Assembly (NCBI GenBank): GCA_017794705.1
Contig: CP051235.1
Location: 2,295,010 to 2,359,009 of the forward strand
Origin: Devosia sp.
Lineage (GTDB): Bacteria; Pseudomonadota; Alphaproteobacteria; Rhizobiales; Devosiaceae
Direction: 5' to 3'
DNA length: 64,000 bases
Every line of letters begins with the position of its first letter. Position 1 is the first letter of the stretch. Below, in pieces: positions 46,282-55,640 of the stretch. Below the pieces are notes generated by a model. It saw only the letters and a program-made list of their open reading frames with translations. It ran no database searches and was not told where the DNA came from. The translations under genes were made by a program, and so were the position numbers.

Positions 46282-47636
46282 ATGCGGTTCAGATAGGTTT
46301 CAAACTCGACGTTTGTCACCATTCGCGCCAGCGTGGCGATTTCGGTGCGGCGGCAGGCCGAATAGACCCGCTGGTATTCCGCGCCGAATATGCGTGCCAC
46401 GTAAGATGAGCGGGCAAAACGGTTGACCGCATTGTCCCAATAGCCGTCGAGCGCGTCGGCCTCATTGGTTTCGTCGCCCTCGGACGGGGCGGAAAGCTCG
46501 AGCCGGTCTTCGAGCCCGATCAGGATGCTGCCCAGCACCGCGGCAATGGCGAGGTACGGATTGACGTCCGAGCCGGAAACGCGGTGTTCGAGACGCGCGC
46601 CCGGCCCTTCGGTGGCGGGTACGCGCACGCCGGCGTTGCGATTGTCATAGCCCCAGTTGGCGGCAATCGGGGCAAATGCACCCGGCTGAAAGCGCCGGTA
46701 GGAATTGGCGTGCGGCGCAAAGATGGCCTGGCAGTCGTGCATCACTGAGACGCAGCCCGCGATGGCATGCGCCAGCGGTTCGGCCATACCTTCTTCACTG
46801 GAAAAGATGTTGTTGCCCCGGGCGTCGAGAAGACTGACATGGATGTGCATGCCGGAGCCGGGCTGGTCGCCATAGGGCTTGGCCATGAAGGTGGCCTCAT
46901 AGCCATGCTGTTCGGCACAGCCCAGAACGATGCGCTTGAACAGGATGGCATCGTCCGCTGCCTGCACCGCATCGTTGACGTGATTGAGATTGATTTCGAA
47001 CTGACCCGGTCCGAATTCAGCGATGATGGTGTCCGCGGGGACTTCCAGTTCGTCGCAAGCGTTGCGGATATCCTTGAGCAGAGGCTCAACCTCCGACATG
47101 CGGTCAAGATCATACAGTTGGGCGTCCGAATTGCCGAAGGGCGGCTCGGGTGGCGAATCGGCCTTTTCGCGGGTTTGCACAAAATAGAATTCCAGTTCCG
47201 CCGCCACCACCGGTGTCAGCCCCAGCCGCGCAAAACGCGCAACGATTTCGGCCAGGCGCTGTCTGGGGTCGTAAATGCAGGGCTCACCCGGTTCGGACTG
47301 CAGGGTCATGAGACATTGTGCCGCCGGTGTGCTCGACCACGGAATGCGTGAAAGCGTCTCGACGATGGGGATACCGATGCCGTCCGGATCGCCGGTGACC
47401 TTGGCCAGCCCGGCCTCTTCGACATCGCGTCCCCAGATATCCAGCGCATAGGTGGAGATGGGCAGGCGTACCGTGCCTTCGGTGAGTTTTGCCGCGCTTT
47501 CCGGGGGAATCCACTTGCCGCGGAAAATGCCGTTCATGTCCGGAAAAAGCAGTTCGACCCGCTCGATGTCGGGGTTGTTTGCCAGGAACTGATCGATGAT
47601 CTTGGTGTCGGCGGGAAGTGGGATAGGCATTGTCAT
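46278..47636 (-). CDS. glutamine synthetase-family gamma-glutamylpolyamine ligase 1 (PuuA-like)
   Basis: 452 aa. Beta-grasp N-domain (VELLFPDMNGIFRGKWIP near 22-39), catalytic domain with ELEFYFVQ, GPGQFEINLNH (metal ligands), GSGMHIHVSLLDARGNN, NSYRRFQPGAFAP and the ligand-binding VPATEGPGARLEHRVSGSDVNPY. Non-GlnA glutamine synthetases of this kind ligate glutamate to putrescine or other amines. It is divergent from a second paralogue at 47784 and near puuB- and puuD-like genes, which supports polyamine use. It carries no adenylylation-site motif that I can see. Confidence 0.87.
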   Translation of the reverse strand: MTMPIPLPADTKIIDQFLANNPDIERVELLFPDMNGIFRGKWIPPESAAKLTEGTVRLPISTYALDIWGRDVEEAGLAKVTGDPDGIGIPIVETLSRIPWSSTPAAQCLMTLQSEPGEPCIYDPRQRLAEIVARFARLGLTPVVAAELEFYFVQTREKADSPPEPPFGNSDAQLYDLDRMSEVEPLLKDIRNACDELEVPADTIIAEFGPGQFEINLNHVNDAVQAADDAILFKRIVLGCAEQHGYEATFMAKPYGDQPGSGMHIHVSLLDARGNNIFSSEEGMAEPLAHAIAGCVSVMHDCQAIFAPHANSYRRFQPGAFAPIAANWGYDNRNAGVRVPATEGPGARLEHRVSGSDVNPYLAIAAVLGSILIGLEDRLELSAPSEGDETNEADALDGYWDNAVNRFARSSYVARIFGAEYQRVYSACRRTEIATLARMVTNVEFETYLNRI

Positions 47637-47701
47637 GGCCTGTTATCGCCGCCCGCAGGCATGTTGCCAAGTGGAATGTTGGTTCAAAGTGATCAAAAAC
47701 G

Positions 47702-47731
47702 TGCAATGTGATGCAATATTTTGCGCATTGA
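47702..47731. promoter_or_regulatory. three phased TGC-repeats between the two ligase genes
   Basis: TGCAATGTGA, TGCAATATTT and TGCGCATTGA follow each other without gaps, a 10-bp period of about one helical turn, in the 147-base divergent gap. A regulator site for the polyamine genes is possible. Confidence 0.35.
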
Positions 47732-47783
47732 CGCCGGGCGAATGGCACATCATGTTAGGCAGATCGAATTCAAAGGTGCCATC

Positions 47784-49172
47784 GTGACGGCCGACGTCGA
47801 GCGTAGATCAGACTTCATTCCCCTGCAGGATCAGCTGCCGGAGCCGCTGAAACTTTGGGCCAACGGACGCTTCATCGAAGAGGTGGAGTGTATTGTTCCA
47901 GACATTGTGGGTATTGCCCGCGGCAAGACCGCGCCGGCGCGGAAATTCTTCCGTGGCGAGCGCATGTTCCTGCCCACCTCGATCTTTTATCAAACCATTG
48001 CCGGCGATTATGCCGAGATTGATATCCCGAATGCGTGGACGGAATCCGACATCGTGCTGCGTCCGGACATGGAAACGGCCTGTGCGCTGCCCTGGTCGAG
48101 CGACGTGGCCATCCAGGTCATTCATGACCTGGAAAACCAGGACGGTACGCCGGTGCAGGTGGCGCCGCGCAATGTGCTCAAACGGGTGATCGAGGCCTAT
48201 AACGCCAAGGGCTGGAAGCCGGTGGTGGCGCCGGAGATGGAATTCTATCTGACCAAGCCAAACACCGATCCGGACTATCCGATCTCGCCACCCGTCGGAC
48301 GCACCGGACGACAAGGCGTCGGACGCAATGCCTATTCCGTCGCGGCAGTGGAAGAATATGGCAATGTGGTCGACGACATCTATGACTTTGCCGAAGCACA
48401 GGGCCTCGAGATCGAGACGCTGATGCAGGAAGGCGGGGCAGGCCAGCTCGAAATCAACCTCAAGCATGGCGATCCGGTCTCGCTGGCTGATCAGGTGTTC
48501 CTGTTCAAGCGGCTGATCCGCGAGGCGGCGCTCAGGCACGACTGCTATGCGACTTTCATGGCCAAGCCGATGGAAGACGAACCGGGCAGCGCCATGCATC
48601 TGCATCAGTCCATCTATGATCTGAAGACAGACAAGCCCATCTTCAATGGGCCAAACAATGAAGCGACGCCTGAATTCTATCACTTCATCGGCGGGCAACA
48701 GGCCTATATGGACAAGGTGATGTGCCTGTGCGCACCCTATGTAAATTCGTATAGGCGATTGGTTCCCGGACAGGCTGCCCCCATCAATCTTGAATGGGGA
48801 ACTGACAATCGGAGCGTGGGGCTGCGGGTCCCCGTTTCCTCGCCGGAGGCGCGCCGACTGGAAAACAGGGTGATCGGGATGGACTGCAATCCCTATCTGG
48901 CCATTGCCTCGTCACTGGCCTGCGGGTACCTCGGTCTGGTCAACCAGATACAGCCGCGTGATGCCTACAATGGCGAAGCCGACCGGCTGGGCCATGCCCT
49001 GCCCCGCAGTGTGCTCGACGCCCTGGACCGGTTCGCGGAAGCGAAGGAAATTCACGAACTACTGGGTCCGGATTTCTGCACCGTGTTCCGCACCATCAAG
49101 AGCTATGAATATGACGACTTCCTGAGGGTGATCAGCCCGTGGGAACGCGAACATCTCATGCTCAACGTCTGA
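47784..49172 (+). CDS. glutamine synthetase-family gamma-glutamylpolyamine ligase 2
   Basis: 462 aa from GTG 47784, with AAAGGT seven or eight bases upstream; ATG 47742 and TTG 47721 are in frame and possible. Conserved segments: VPDIVGIARGKTAP near 37-50, VVAPEMEFYLTKP, GAGQLEINLKHGDP, PGSAMHLHQSIYDL, VNSYRRLVPGQAAP and NRSVGLRVPVSSPEARRLENRV. The ARGKTAP variant and the length match the GlnT/PuuA-like group. It is the first gene of a plus-strand polyamine operon with the aminotransferase, oxidase and PuuD-like hydrolase. Confidence 0.85.
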   Translation: MTADVERRSDFIPLQDQLPEPLKLWANGRFIEEVECIVPDIVGIARGKTAPARKFFRGERMFLPTSIFYQTIAGDYAEIDIPNAWTESDIVLRPDMETACALPWSSDVAIQVIHDLENQDGTPVQVAPRNVLKRVIEAYNAKGWKPVVAPEMEFYLTKPNTDPDYPISPPVGRTGRQGVGRNAYSVAAVEEYGNVVDDIYDFAEAQGLEIETLMQEGGAGQLEINLKHGDPVSLADQVFLFKRLIREAALRHDCYATFMAKPMEDEPGSAMHLHQSIYDLKTDKPIFNGPNNEATPEFYHFIGGQQAYMDKVMCLCAPYVNSYRRLVPGQAAPINLEWGTDNRSVGLRVPVSSPEARRLENRVIGMDCNPYLAIASSLACGYLGLVNQIQPRDAYNGEADRLGHALPRSVLDALDRFAEAKEIHELLGPDFCTVFRTIKSYEYDDFLRVISPWEREHLMLNV

Positions 49173-49206
49173 TCCTTCCTTTCAGAACCAAACGATAGAC
49201 TTCAAC

Positions 49207-50598
49207 ATGGCCGACAATCACCTCAGCACCGCCGAAATGCAGGCGCTCGACGCCGCGCATCACCTGCACCCGTTCACCGACAGCGCAGCGTTGAACAAGA
49301 AAGGTGCGCGCATCATCACCCGTGCCGAAGGGGTCTATCTCACAGATTCGGAGGGCCAGACGTTGCTCGACGGCATGTCGGGCCTGTGGTGCGTCAATAT
49401 CGGCTACGGGCGGGCCGAACTGGCGGAAGCCGCCAAACGGCAGATGCTGCAACTGCCTTATTACAATACGTTCTTCCAGACCTCGCACCCGCCGGTCCTG
49501 GAGCTGGCTGCCCGCATCGCCGAACTGACACCGGGTGATCTTGATCACGTGTTCTTTGCCGGGTCGGGCTCGGAAGCGAATGACACGAACCTGCGCATGG
49601 TCCGGCATTACTGGGCCTCAATGGGCAAGCCGGAAAAGACCTATGTCATTGCGCGCAAGAACGCCTATCACGGCTCGACCATGGGCGGCGGCAGCCTAGG
49701 CGGCATGGCTGGCATTCACGCCCAGGGCGGGTTGCCCATCCCGGGCATCGTGCACATCAACCAGCCGCATTGGTATGCCGAGGTTGATGATCTCACCCCG
49801 GAAGAGTTCGGGCTTCAGCGGGCCCGCGAACTTGAAGCGGAAATTGACAGGCTGGGTGAGCATCGCGTGGCAGCTTTCATTGCGGAACCCATACAGGGTG
49901 CCGGCGGCGTCATCATCCCGCCGACCACCTACTGGCCGGAAATCCAGCGCATTTGCGACGAGCGGGAGATCCTGCTGATCGTTGACGAGGTGATCACCGG
50001 GTTTGGCCGCACCGGCAAATGGTTCGGCAGCGAGTATTACGGATTGCGGCCGGATATTCTTACGATCGCCAAGGGGCTGAGTTCAGGCTATCTGCCGATT
50101 GGCGGGTCGGTTGTGAACAACAAGGTGGCCGAAGGGTTGGCGGCGGGCGGCGAATTTGCGCACGGCTATACGTTCTCCGGCCATCCGGTAGCGGCGGCAG
50201 TTGCGCTCGAAAATCTCAGGATTCTTGATGAAGAGGGAATCGTTCCGAAAGTGGAAGCGGAGACAGCCCCGTACCTTGCCAAGAGATGGGCTGAACTCGG
50301 CGACCATCCGCTGGTCGGGGAGGCGCGGAGCCTCGGCATGCTGGGCGCGCTGGAACTGAGCCCCGACAAGGCGAACCGCTTCAAATTCGCTGCGGACGAA
50401 GGTACGGTGGGCTATCTCGGCCGCGAGAATGCCTTTGCCAACGGGTTGGTCATGCGCCATGTCGGCGACAAGATGATCATCGCGCCGCCGCTGGTCATCA
50501 CCCCGTCCGAAATTGACGAACTGGTCGAAAAAGCGGCGCTGGTGCTGGATCTCACGCTGGCACAGGCCAAAGATCAGGGCCTGATGGTTGCGGCGTGA
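49207..50598 (+). CDS. class III aminotransferase, putrescine/polyamine:pyruvate type (SpuC-like)
   Basis: 463 aa PLP enzyme. GRKNAYHGSTMGGGSLGG-like segment near 158, DEVITGFGRTG near 260 with the PLP-binding Asp, and Schiff-base Lys289 in IAKGLSSGYLP. The N-terminal HHLHPFTDSAALNKKGARII matches the omega-amino-acid/putrescine:pyruvate subgroup. It would convert putrescine to 4-aminobutanal. It lies between the ligase and the FAD oxidase and overlaps the oxidase gene by four bases (GTGA), with the oxidase starting at GTG. Confidence 0.87.
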   Translation: MADNHLSTAEMQALDAAHHLHPFTDSAALNKKGARIITRAEGVYLTDSEGQTLLDGMSGLWCVNIGYGRAELAEAAKRQMLQLPYYNTFFQTSHPPVLELAARIAELTPGDLDHVFFAGSGSEANDTNLRMVRHYWASMGKPEKTYVIARKNAYHGSTMGGGSLGGMAGIHAQGGLPIPGIVHINQPHWYAEVDDLTPEEFGLQRARELEAEIDRLGEHRVAAFIAEPIQGAGGVIIPPTTYWPEIQRICDEREILLIVDEVITGFGRTGKWFGSEYYGLRPDILTIAKGLSSGYLPIGGSVVNNKVAEGLAAGGEFAHGYTFSGHPVAAAVALENLRILDEEGIVPKVEAETAPYLAKRWAELGDHPLVGEARSLGMLGALELSPDKANRFKFAADEGTVGYLGRENAFANGLVMRHVGDKMIIAPPLVITPSEIDELVEKAALVLDLTLAQAKDQGLMVAA

Positions 50599-51905
50599 GC
50601 ATGCCGGATCTGTTGACCCTCAATGACCGGCAAGGGACCTATCCGAAGTCCTATTACGCCGCCACGGCGCCGGAGATGCCCGGATACGGGGCTCTGGACG
50701 GCGATGTTGAATGTGACGTCTGCGTTATCGGGGCCGGCTATTGCGGGCTCTCGGCGGCTTTGCATCTTGCAGAGGCAGGATTCAGTGTTCGGCTGATTGA
50801 TGCGCAGAGGGTGGGCTGGGGTGCTTCAGGCCGTAACGGCGGACAGTTGGGCACCGGGCAAAGGGTCGACCAGCAGACACTTGAAAAGATGGTCGGTTCA
50901 GACCACGCCCGTCAGCTCTGGGACGTCGCGCAGGGGTCCAAGGCCCTGGTCAAGTCACTGGTTTCAAAGCATTCCATCGATTGTGATCTGAAACCGGGAA
51001 TCGTCTACACCGACCACAAGCGACGGTTTGTCGATGAGACAAAAGCCTATGTTGAACACCTCAATCGGGTCTACGGGTACGAGGAAATCAGCTTTCTCGA
51101 CCGGCAGCAGACCATGGATGCGGTGGGGACGGATGTCTATTTCGGGGGGTCTCTGGATTGGGGCGCAGGGCACCTGCATCCGCTGAATTTCGCACTTGGA
51201 CTGGCCCGCGCGGCAGCCGATTCAGGGGCGAAAATTCATGAAAATACCCGCGCGCTTGAAGTGAAATACGGCAAAAAACCCCGAGTCTTGACGGAGTCGG
51301 GAACGGTGACTTCCGATCACGTGCTTTTTGCCTGCAACGGTTACCTAGGGGCGCTCCAACCGGAGATCGCTGCGCGGGTGATGCCGATCAATTCCTACAT
51401 CATTGCGACCGAGCCATTGGGCGAAGCCCGTGCCCGCTCGATAATCCGCGATGATGTGGCGGTGGCGGATTCACGGTTCGTGGTCAACTACTACCGCTTC
51501 TCAAAGGACCACCGGATGCTGTTCGGTGGGCGCGAGAGCTATGGGTACAAATATCCCGATGACATCGCTACGGCAGTCAAGCAGCGCATGCTGGGCATCT
51601 ATCCGCAGTTGGACGATGTGAAGGTTGACTATTATTGGGGTGGCACGCTGGGGATCACCCTCAATCGCATGCCGCATTTTGCCCGGCTGGCGCCGAATGC
51701 CCTGACGGCTTCGGGGTTTTCGGGGCACGGTTTGGGGATGGCCACCTATTCAGGCTACCTGATGGCGGAGGCGGTGAAGGGTGATGCCGCCGGTTTTGAC
51801 GTGATGGAAAAAGTGCCAACGCACCGCTTCCCCGGCGGGACTGCACTGAGACAGCCTTTGTTGATACTTGCCATGCTATATTACGCCTTGCGTGATCGAT
51901 TCTGA
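50595..51905 (+). CDS. puuB: FAD-dependent gamma-glutamylputrescine oxidase (PuuB-like)
   Basis: 436 aa DAO-family flavoprotein. N-terminal FAD motif CVIGAGYCGLSAALHLAE near 36-53, the GWGASGRNGGQLGTG motif near 74-88 typical of PuuB/OrdL, and SGFSGHGLGMATYSGYLMAEA near the C-terminus closing the FAD site. The GTG start overlaps the aminotransferase stop. It oxidises gamma-glutamyl-putrescine to the aldehyde with release of ammonia and peroxide. The symbol is from motif and context. The last 15 residues are hydrophobic (LLILAMLYYALRDRF), perhaps a membrane-touching helix. Confidence 0.85.
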   Translation: MSMPDLLTLNDRQGTYPKSYYAATAPEMPGYGALDGDVECDVCVIGAGYCGLSAALHLAEAGFSVRLIDAQRVGWGASGRNGGQLGTGQRVDQQTLEKMVGSDHARQLWDVAQGSKALVKSLVSKHSIDCDLKPGIVYTDHKRRFVDETKAYVEHLNRVYGYEEISFLDRQQTMDAVGTDVYFGGSLDWGAGHLHPLNFALGLARAAADSGAKIHENTRALEVKYGKKPRVLTESGTVTSDHVLFACNGYLGALQPEIAARVMPINSYIIATEPLGEARARSIIRDDVAVADSRFVVNYYRFSKDHRMLFGGRESYGYKYPDDIATAVKQRMLGIYPQLDDVKVDYYWGGTLGITLNRMPHFARLAPNALTASGFSGHGLGMATYSGYLMAEAVKGDAAGFDVMEKVPTHRFPGGTALRQPLLILAMLYYALRDRF

Positions 51906-51914
51906 GGGTCAGCC

Positions 51915-52685
51915 ATGCAGCAAAAACCCGTCATTGGCATTATTGGATGTTACCGGGAGTTCGAGGGCGAACCGACCCATGTGGTCAAGGCGCGCTATGT
52001 GACCGGCGTGCGCGAGTACGCAGACGCGGTACCGGTGATCCTGCCAGGATTTGCTACGGCATCGGACGCCAAGGATGTGCTGGCGCGGCTCGATGGCGTG
52101 CTGCTGACCGGCAGCGTCGCCAACGTCCGGCCGGAGAACTATGGGGGTCCGATCAATGCACGCGGACCTTTCGATCCGCATCGCGACGAAACGACGTTCG
52201 CCCTGATTGATGCGGCGCGCAAACTGGGCATGCCGCTCTACGGCATTTGCCGCGGATTGCAGGAAATCAATGTGGCGCTGGGCGGCACGCTGCGCGACCA
52301 GCGCGACCAGTCCGAGCACGCGGTCGCCCACCATGCGCCTGACGGGGTGGGGCTCGAGGAAATGTTTGCGCAAAGCCACGAGGTTGATATCGCACCCGGT
52401 TCGAACCTTGCGCATATGCTCGGGGCGGGGCATGTCGAGGTCAATTCGGTCCACTATCAGATGATCGACCGGCTTGGCGACGGGTTGCGGGTCGAAGCGA
52501 CGGCCGAGGACGGGGTGATCGAAGCGATTGCCTCGCGCGACGGCTGGCCACTTCTTGCCGTGCAATGGCATCCCGAGTGGCGGCCCGAGGAACGGCCGCA
52601 TCACCTCAGGTTCTGGTCTGACCTTGGCGAAGTCACGCGGGCCTTTCTGGCGCGCAAGCTGATGGCGGGTCAGCGCGCGGGCTGA
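51915..52685 (+). CDS. puuD: gamma-glutamyl-GABA hydrolase (PuuD-like class I amidotransferase)
   Basis: 256 aa Peptidase C26 fold. Nucleophile Cys112 in GICRGLQEINV and the His219-Glu221 pair in VQWHPEW complete the triad. MLGAGHVEVNSVHYQ near 168-182 is typical of PuuD. It hydrolyses gamma-glutamyl-GABA to GABA and glutamate, finishing the glutamylated putrescine route. It starts nine bases after puuB and ends 14 bases before the convergent potI-like gene; the gap holds no terminator. Confidence 0.9.
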   Translation: MQQKPVIGIIGCYREFEGEPTHVVKARYVTGVREYADAVPVILPGFATASDAKDVLARLDGVLLTGSVANVRPENYGGPINARGPFDPHRDETTFALIDAARKLGMPLYGICRGLQEINVALGGTLRDQRDQSEHAVAHHAPDGVGLEEMFAQSHEVDIAPGSNLAHMLGAGHVEVNSVHYQMIDRLGDGLRVEATAEDGVIEAIASRDGWPLLAVQWHPEWRPEERPHHLRFWSDLGEVTRAFLARKLMAGQRAG

Positions 52686-52699
52686 GCTCTTTGGCTTTT

Positions 52700-53497
52700 T
52701 CAGGCAGGCCTGCGCCGCATCTGCATGATCGCAGCGACTAGGACGCCGAGCGCCACGATGCCGATCATGATGGCGGCGAGCGCATTGACTTCCGGGCTGA
52801 CGCCGAGGCGAATCTTGGAAAATATCACCATCGGGAGCGTGGACGAGCCCGGTCCGGCGACGAAGCTGGCGATGACCAGATCATCCAGCGAAAGGGTGAA
52901 GGACAGGAGCCAGCCGGAGACCAGTGCCGGGGCGATGATCGGCAGCGTGATGTCGAAGAACACCCTCAGCGGTGTGGCGCCCAGATCCATCGCCGCTTCC
53001 TCGAGGCTGAGATCGAAATCAGAAAGCCGGGACTGCACCACGACGGTCACATAGGCCATGCAAAAGGTCGTGTGGGCGATGATGATGGTCAGCATGCCCC
53101 GTCCCGCCGGCCAGCCGAACATGGATTCCATGGTCACGAACAGCAGAAGCAGTGAAAGTCCGATGATGACGTCCGGCATGACCAGCGGCGCCGTCGCCAT
53201 GCCGCTGAGCAGCGTGCGGCCCCAGAAGCGGCGGAAACGCACCAGCGCCACGGCGCAGAGCGTGCCCAGCACCGTGGCCAGCGAAGCACTTACCGCTGCA
53301 ATCTGGATCGACAGCCAGGCGGCGGGCAGCAGTTGCGGGTCCTGAACCATGTTGACGTAGGACTGGGTGGAAAAGCCTGCCCAGACCGTCACAAGCCGGT
53401 TGGAATTGAAGGAAAAGATCACCAGCGAAATGATCGGCAGGTAGAGGAATGCAAAGCCGAGGGCAGCGACCGTGGGAACGAAGAAACCGCGTCTCAT
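52700..53497 (-). CDS. potI: polyamine ABC transporter permease PotI-like
   Basis: 265 aa with six membrane segments, starting FFVPTVAALGFAFLYLPIIS. EAA loop LEEAAMDLGATPLRVFFDITLP. SLSLDDLVIASFVAGPGSSTLP is characteristic of PotC/PotI permeases. It is the last gene of potFGHI and overlaps potH by four bases. It forms the putrescine/polyamine channel with PotH. Confidence 0.9.
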   Translation of the reverse strand: MRRGFFVPTVAALGFAFLYLPIISLVIFSFNSNRLVTVWAGFSTQSYVNMVQDPQLLPAAWLSIQIAAVSASLATVLGTLCAVALVRFRRFWGRTLLSGMATAPLVMPDVIIGLSLLLLFVTMESMFGWPAGRGMLTIIIAHTTFCMAYVTVVVQSRLSDFDLSLEEAAMDLGATPLRVFFDITLPIIAPALVSGWLLSFTLSLDDLVIASFVAGPGSSTLPMVIFSKIRLGVSPEVNALAAIMIGIVALGVLVAAIMQMRRRPA

Positions 53498-54444
53498 CGG
53501 TTGTCTCCATCCACAACCGCATCGCGGGCACGCTGCATGAGGGTCAGTGGCAGAACGATGACCACCAGCATGACAATGGCGACTGCGGACGCGCGTGGCC
53601 AGTTGGTATTGGTGAAGAACTCATCCCATAGAATGCGTCCGATCATCAGCGTGTCGGGTCCACCGAGCAGCGAGGGAATGACGAATTCGCCGATGGCGGG
53701 AATGAAGACCAGCATGGAGCCGGCCAGGATGCCGGGCAGCGACAGCGGCAGCGTCACTGATATGAAAGTGCGCCACGGCCGTGCGCCAAGGTCCGCGGAG
53801 GCTTCCAGAAGGGCGCCGTCAAGTTTGACCAGGTTGGTGTAAATGGGCAGCACCATGAAGGGCAGGTAAGTGTAAACAATACCGACATAGACGGCGAAAT
53901 TGGTCTGCATCATCACCAGCGGTTCGATGCCGAACATTCCAAGGAAATTGTTGATGACGCCGGTGCCGCGCATGAAGCTTGAAAGCGCGTAGACCCGCAA
54001 GAGGAACGAAGTCCAGAACGGCAGGATCACCAGCATCAGCAGGATGTTGCGCCAGCGGTCCGACGAGCGGGCGATGAAATAGGCCATCGGATAGCCGATC
54101 AGCAGTGCGATGATCGTTGCGGTGGCTGCAATCGAAACGGACGACAGGTAGGCGTTGACGTACAGCGTGTCAGTGATGAGCTGCAGATAGTTCGACAGAT
54201 GCAGGGTCAGCTGCACCGAACTTTCATCGGTGAAACTCAGCAACTCGGTATAGGGTGGACGGCCGAATTTCTTGATGGCGAGCGAAATGCCGAAGACGAC
54301 AGCGAACGGTACGAGGAAGAAGATCGCCAGCCAACTCATGGGCACAAGGATGACGGCGGTCTTGCCAAATCGGCGCGTGATGCGCTGGTAGAGCGTCATG
54401 CGCGGCGCCTGATCTGCCTGCCCCTGAAGGTCCGCCATGCTCAT
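53494..54444 (-). CDS. potH: polyamine ABC transporter permease PotH-like
   Basis: 316 aa from the ATG at 54444, which overlaps the potG stop as ATGA; 11 further upstream codons are inside potG. First helix ILVPMSWLAIFFLVPFAVVFG near 40; FWTSFLLRVYALSSFMRGTGVINNFL is typical of PotB/PotH. EAA loop LEASADLGARPWRTFISVTLPL. It pairs with PotI. Confidence 0.9.
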   Translation of the reverse strand: MSMADLQGQADQAPRMTLYQRITRRFGKTAVILVPMSWLAIFFLVPFAVVFGISLAIKKFGRPPYTELLSFTDESSVQLTLHLSNYLQLITDTLYVNAYLSSVSIAATATIIALLIGYPMAYFIARSSDRWRNILLMLVILPFWTSFLLRVYALSSFMRGTGVINNFLGMFGIEPLVMMQTNFAVYVGIVYTYLPFMVLPIYTNLVKLDGALLEASADLGARPWRTFISVTLPLSLPGILAGSMLVFIPAIGEFVIPSLLGGPDTLMIGRILWDEFFTNTNWPRASAVAIVMLVVIVLPLTLMQRARDAVVDGDNR

Positions 54445-55583
54445 GAAGTCAGAACCGATCCGGCAGAATCGCCCCATGAAGCGAACACACGTTCATCCCA
54501 CTGGATGGAATGGGGGTTACCGCGCTCGGTGTTGGCCTTGAAGACCTTCAGCGAATAGCCGCTGTCCAGCGCCACCTTGTAGACACTCATGTCGCCCAGA
54601 TAGGCGATGTCCTCGACAATGCCGGTGGTGACATTCCGGTCGGTGTCCGGTTTCTCGCGGGTGAGGGTCACTTTTTCGGGACGAATGGCCCACCACAGTT
54701 TCTGGTCAGGGGCGCAATCGACACCGTGTCCGACATAGATGTCGGTGCCGATCTGTTCGGACTTGATAAGAATGTGGTCGGGCTCGTCCTCGGTGACGGT
54801 CCCTTCGACCAGATTGACCGAGCCGATGAAGTCGGCGACGAAGCGGGAGTTCGGATACTCGTAGATCTCGGTCGGTTCGCCGATCATGGCGATCTCACCA
54901 TAGTTCATCACCCCGATGCGGGTGGCCAGCGACATGGCCTCTTCCTGATCATGGGTCACGACGATGAAGGTGACCCCCAGTGTCTCCTGGATCTTGACCA
55001 GTTCGAACTGGGTTTCCTCGCGCAACTTCTTGTCGAGAGCCCCGAGCGGTTCGTCGAGCAAAAGCAGCTTGGGGCGCTTGGCCAGCGACCGGGCGAGCGC
55101 CACGCGCTGGCGCTGACCGCCCGAAAGCTGGTGCGGCTTGCGCTTGCCATATTGTTCGAGCTTGACCAGCTTGAGCAGTTCGGCGATGCGCGCCCGCAGT
55201 TCCTCGCCGCTGACCCCGTCCCGGCGTAGTCCGTAGGCGATGTTCTGCTCGACCGTCATGTGCGGGAACAGCGCATAGGACTGGAACATCATGTTGACCG
55301 GGCGCTCGTAAGGCGGCACCCCGTTCATGGCCTGTCCGTCAATTTCGATGGTGCCGGAGGTGGGGTTCTCGAATCCTGCCAGCATGCGCAGCAGGGTCGA
55401 TTTGCCCGAGCCGGAACCCCCCAGAAGACAGAAAAGCTCGCCCTTGTAGATGTCGAGCGAGACATTGTCGACGGCGTGGATGTCGCCGAACTTCTTGGTC
55501 AGGTTGCGGATCTTGACGAATGGCTTGGCGTCCGGCGACCGCCAGGGCTTGGTTTCCGCGGCAACAGAGGGTTTGTCCGGCAT
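54441..55583 (-). CDS. potG: polyamine ABC transporter ATPase PotG-like
   Basis: 380 aa. Walker A GGSGSGKST near 54, Q-loop MFQSYALFPHMTVEQNIAYGL near 98, signature LSGGQRQR near 153, Walker B LLLLDEPLGALDKKLRE near 172, H-loop VVTHDQEEAM, and a C-terminal TOBE domain. GALDKKLRE and the length near 380 mark the PotA/PotG branch. It follows potF after a 57-base gap with a hairpin. Confidence 0.92.
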   Translation of the reverse strand: MPDKPSVAAETKPWRSPDAKPFVKIRNLTKKFGDIHAVDNVSLDIYKGELFCLLGGSGSGKSTLLRMLAGFENPTSGTIEIDGQAMNGVPPYERPVNMMFQSYALFPHMTVEQNIAYGLRRDGVSGEELRARIAELLKLVKLEQYGKRKPHQLSGGQRQRVALARSLAKRPKLLLLDEPLGALDKKLREETQFELVKIQETLGVTFIVVTHDQEEAMSLATRIGVMNYGEIAMIGEPTEIYEYPNSRFVADFIGSVNLVEGTVTEDEPDHILIKSEQIGTDIYVGHGVDCAPDQKLWWAIRPEKVTLTREKPDTDRNVTTGIVEDIAYLGDMSVYKVALDSGYSLKVFKANTERGNPHSIQWDERVFASWGDSAGSVLTS

Positions 55584-55602
55584 GGATCGCTCCGAAATGA
55601 AA

Positions 55603-55628
55603 GGAGCGGCGCCCGAAGACGCCGCTCC
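55603..55628 (-). terminator. stem-loop between potF and potG
   Basis: On the minus strand GGAGCGGCG, 8-base loop, CGCCGCTCC, then TTTCATTTC: a perfect 9-bp stem with a T-rich tail, 12 bases after the potF stop. It is a likely partial terminator keeping binding protein levels above the membrane parts. Confidence 0.65.
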
Positions 55629-55640
55629 CGATTGCCTCAG

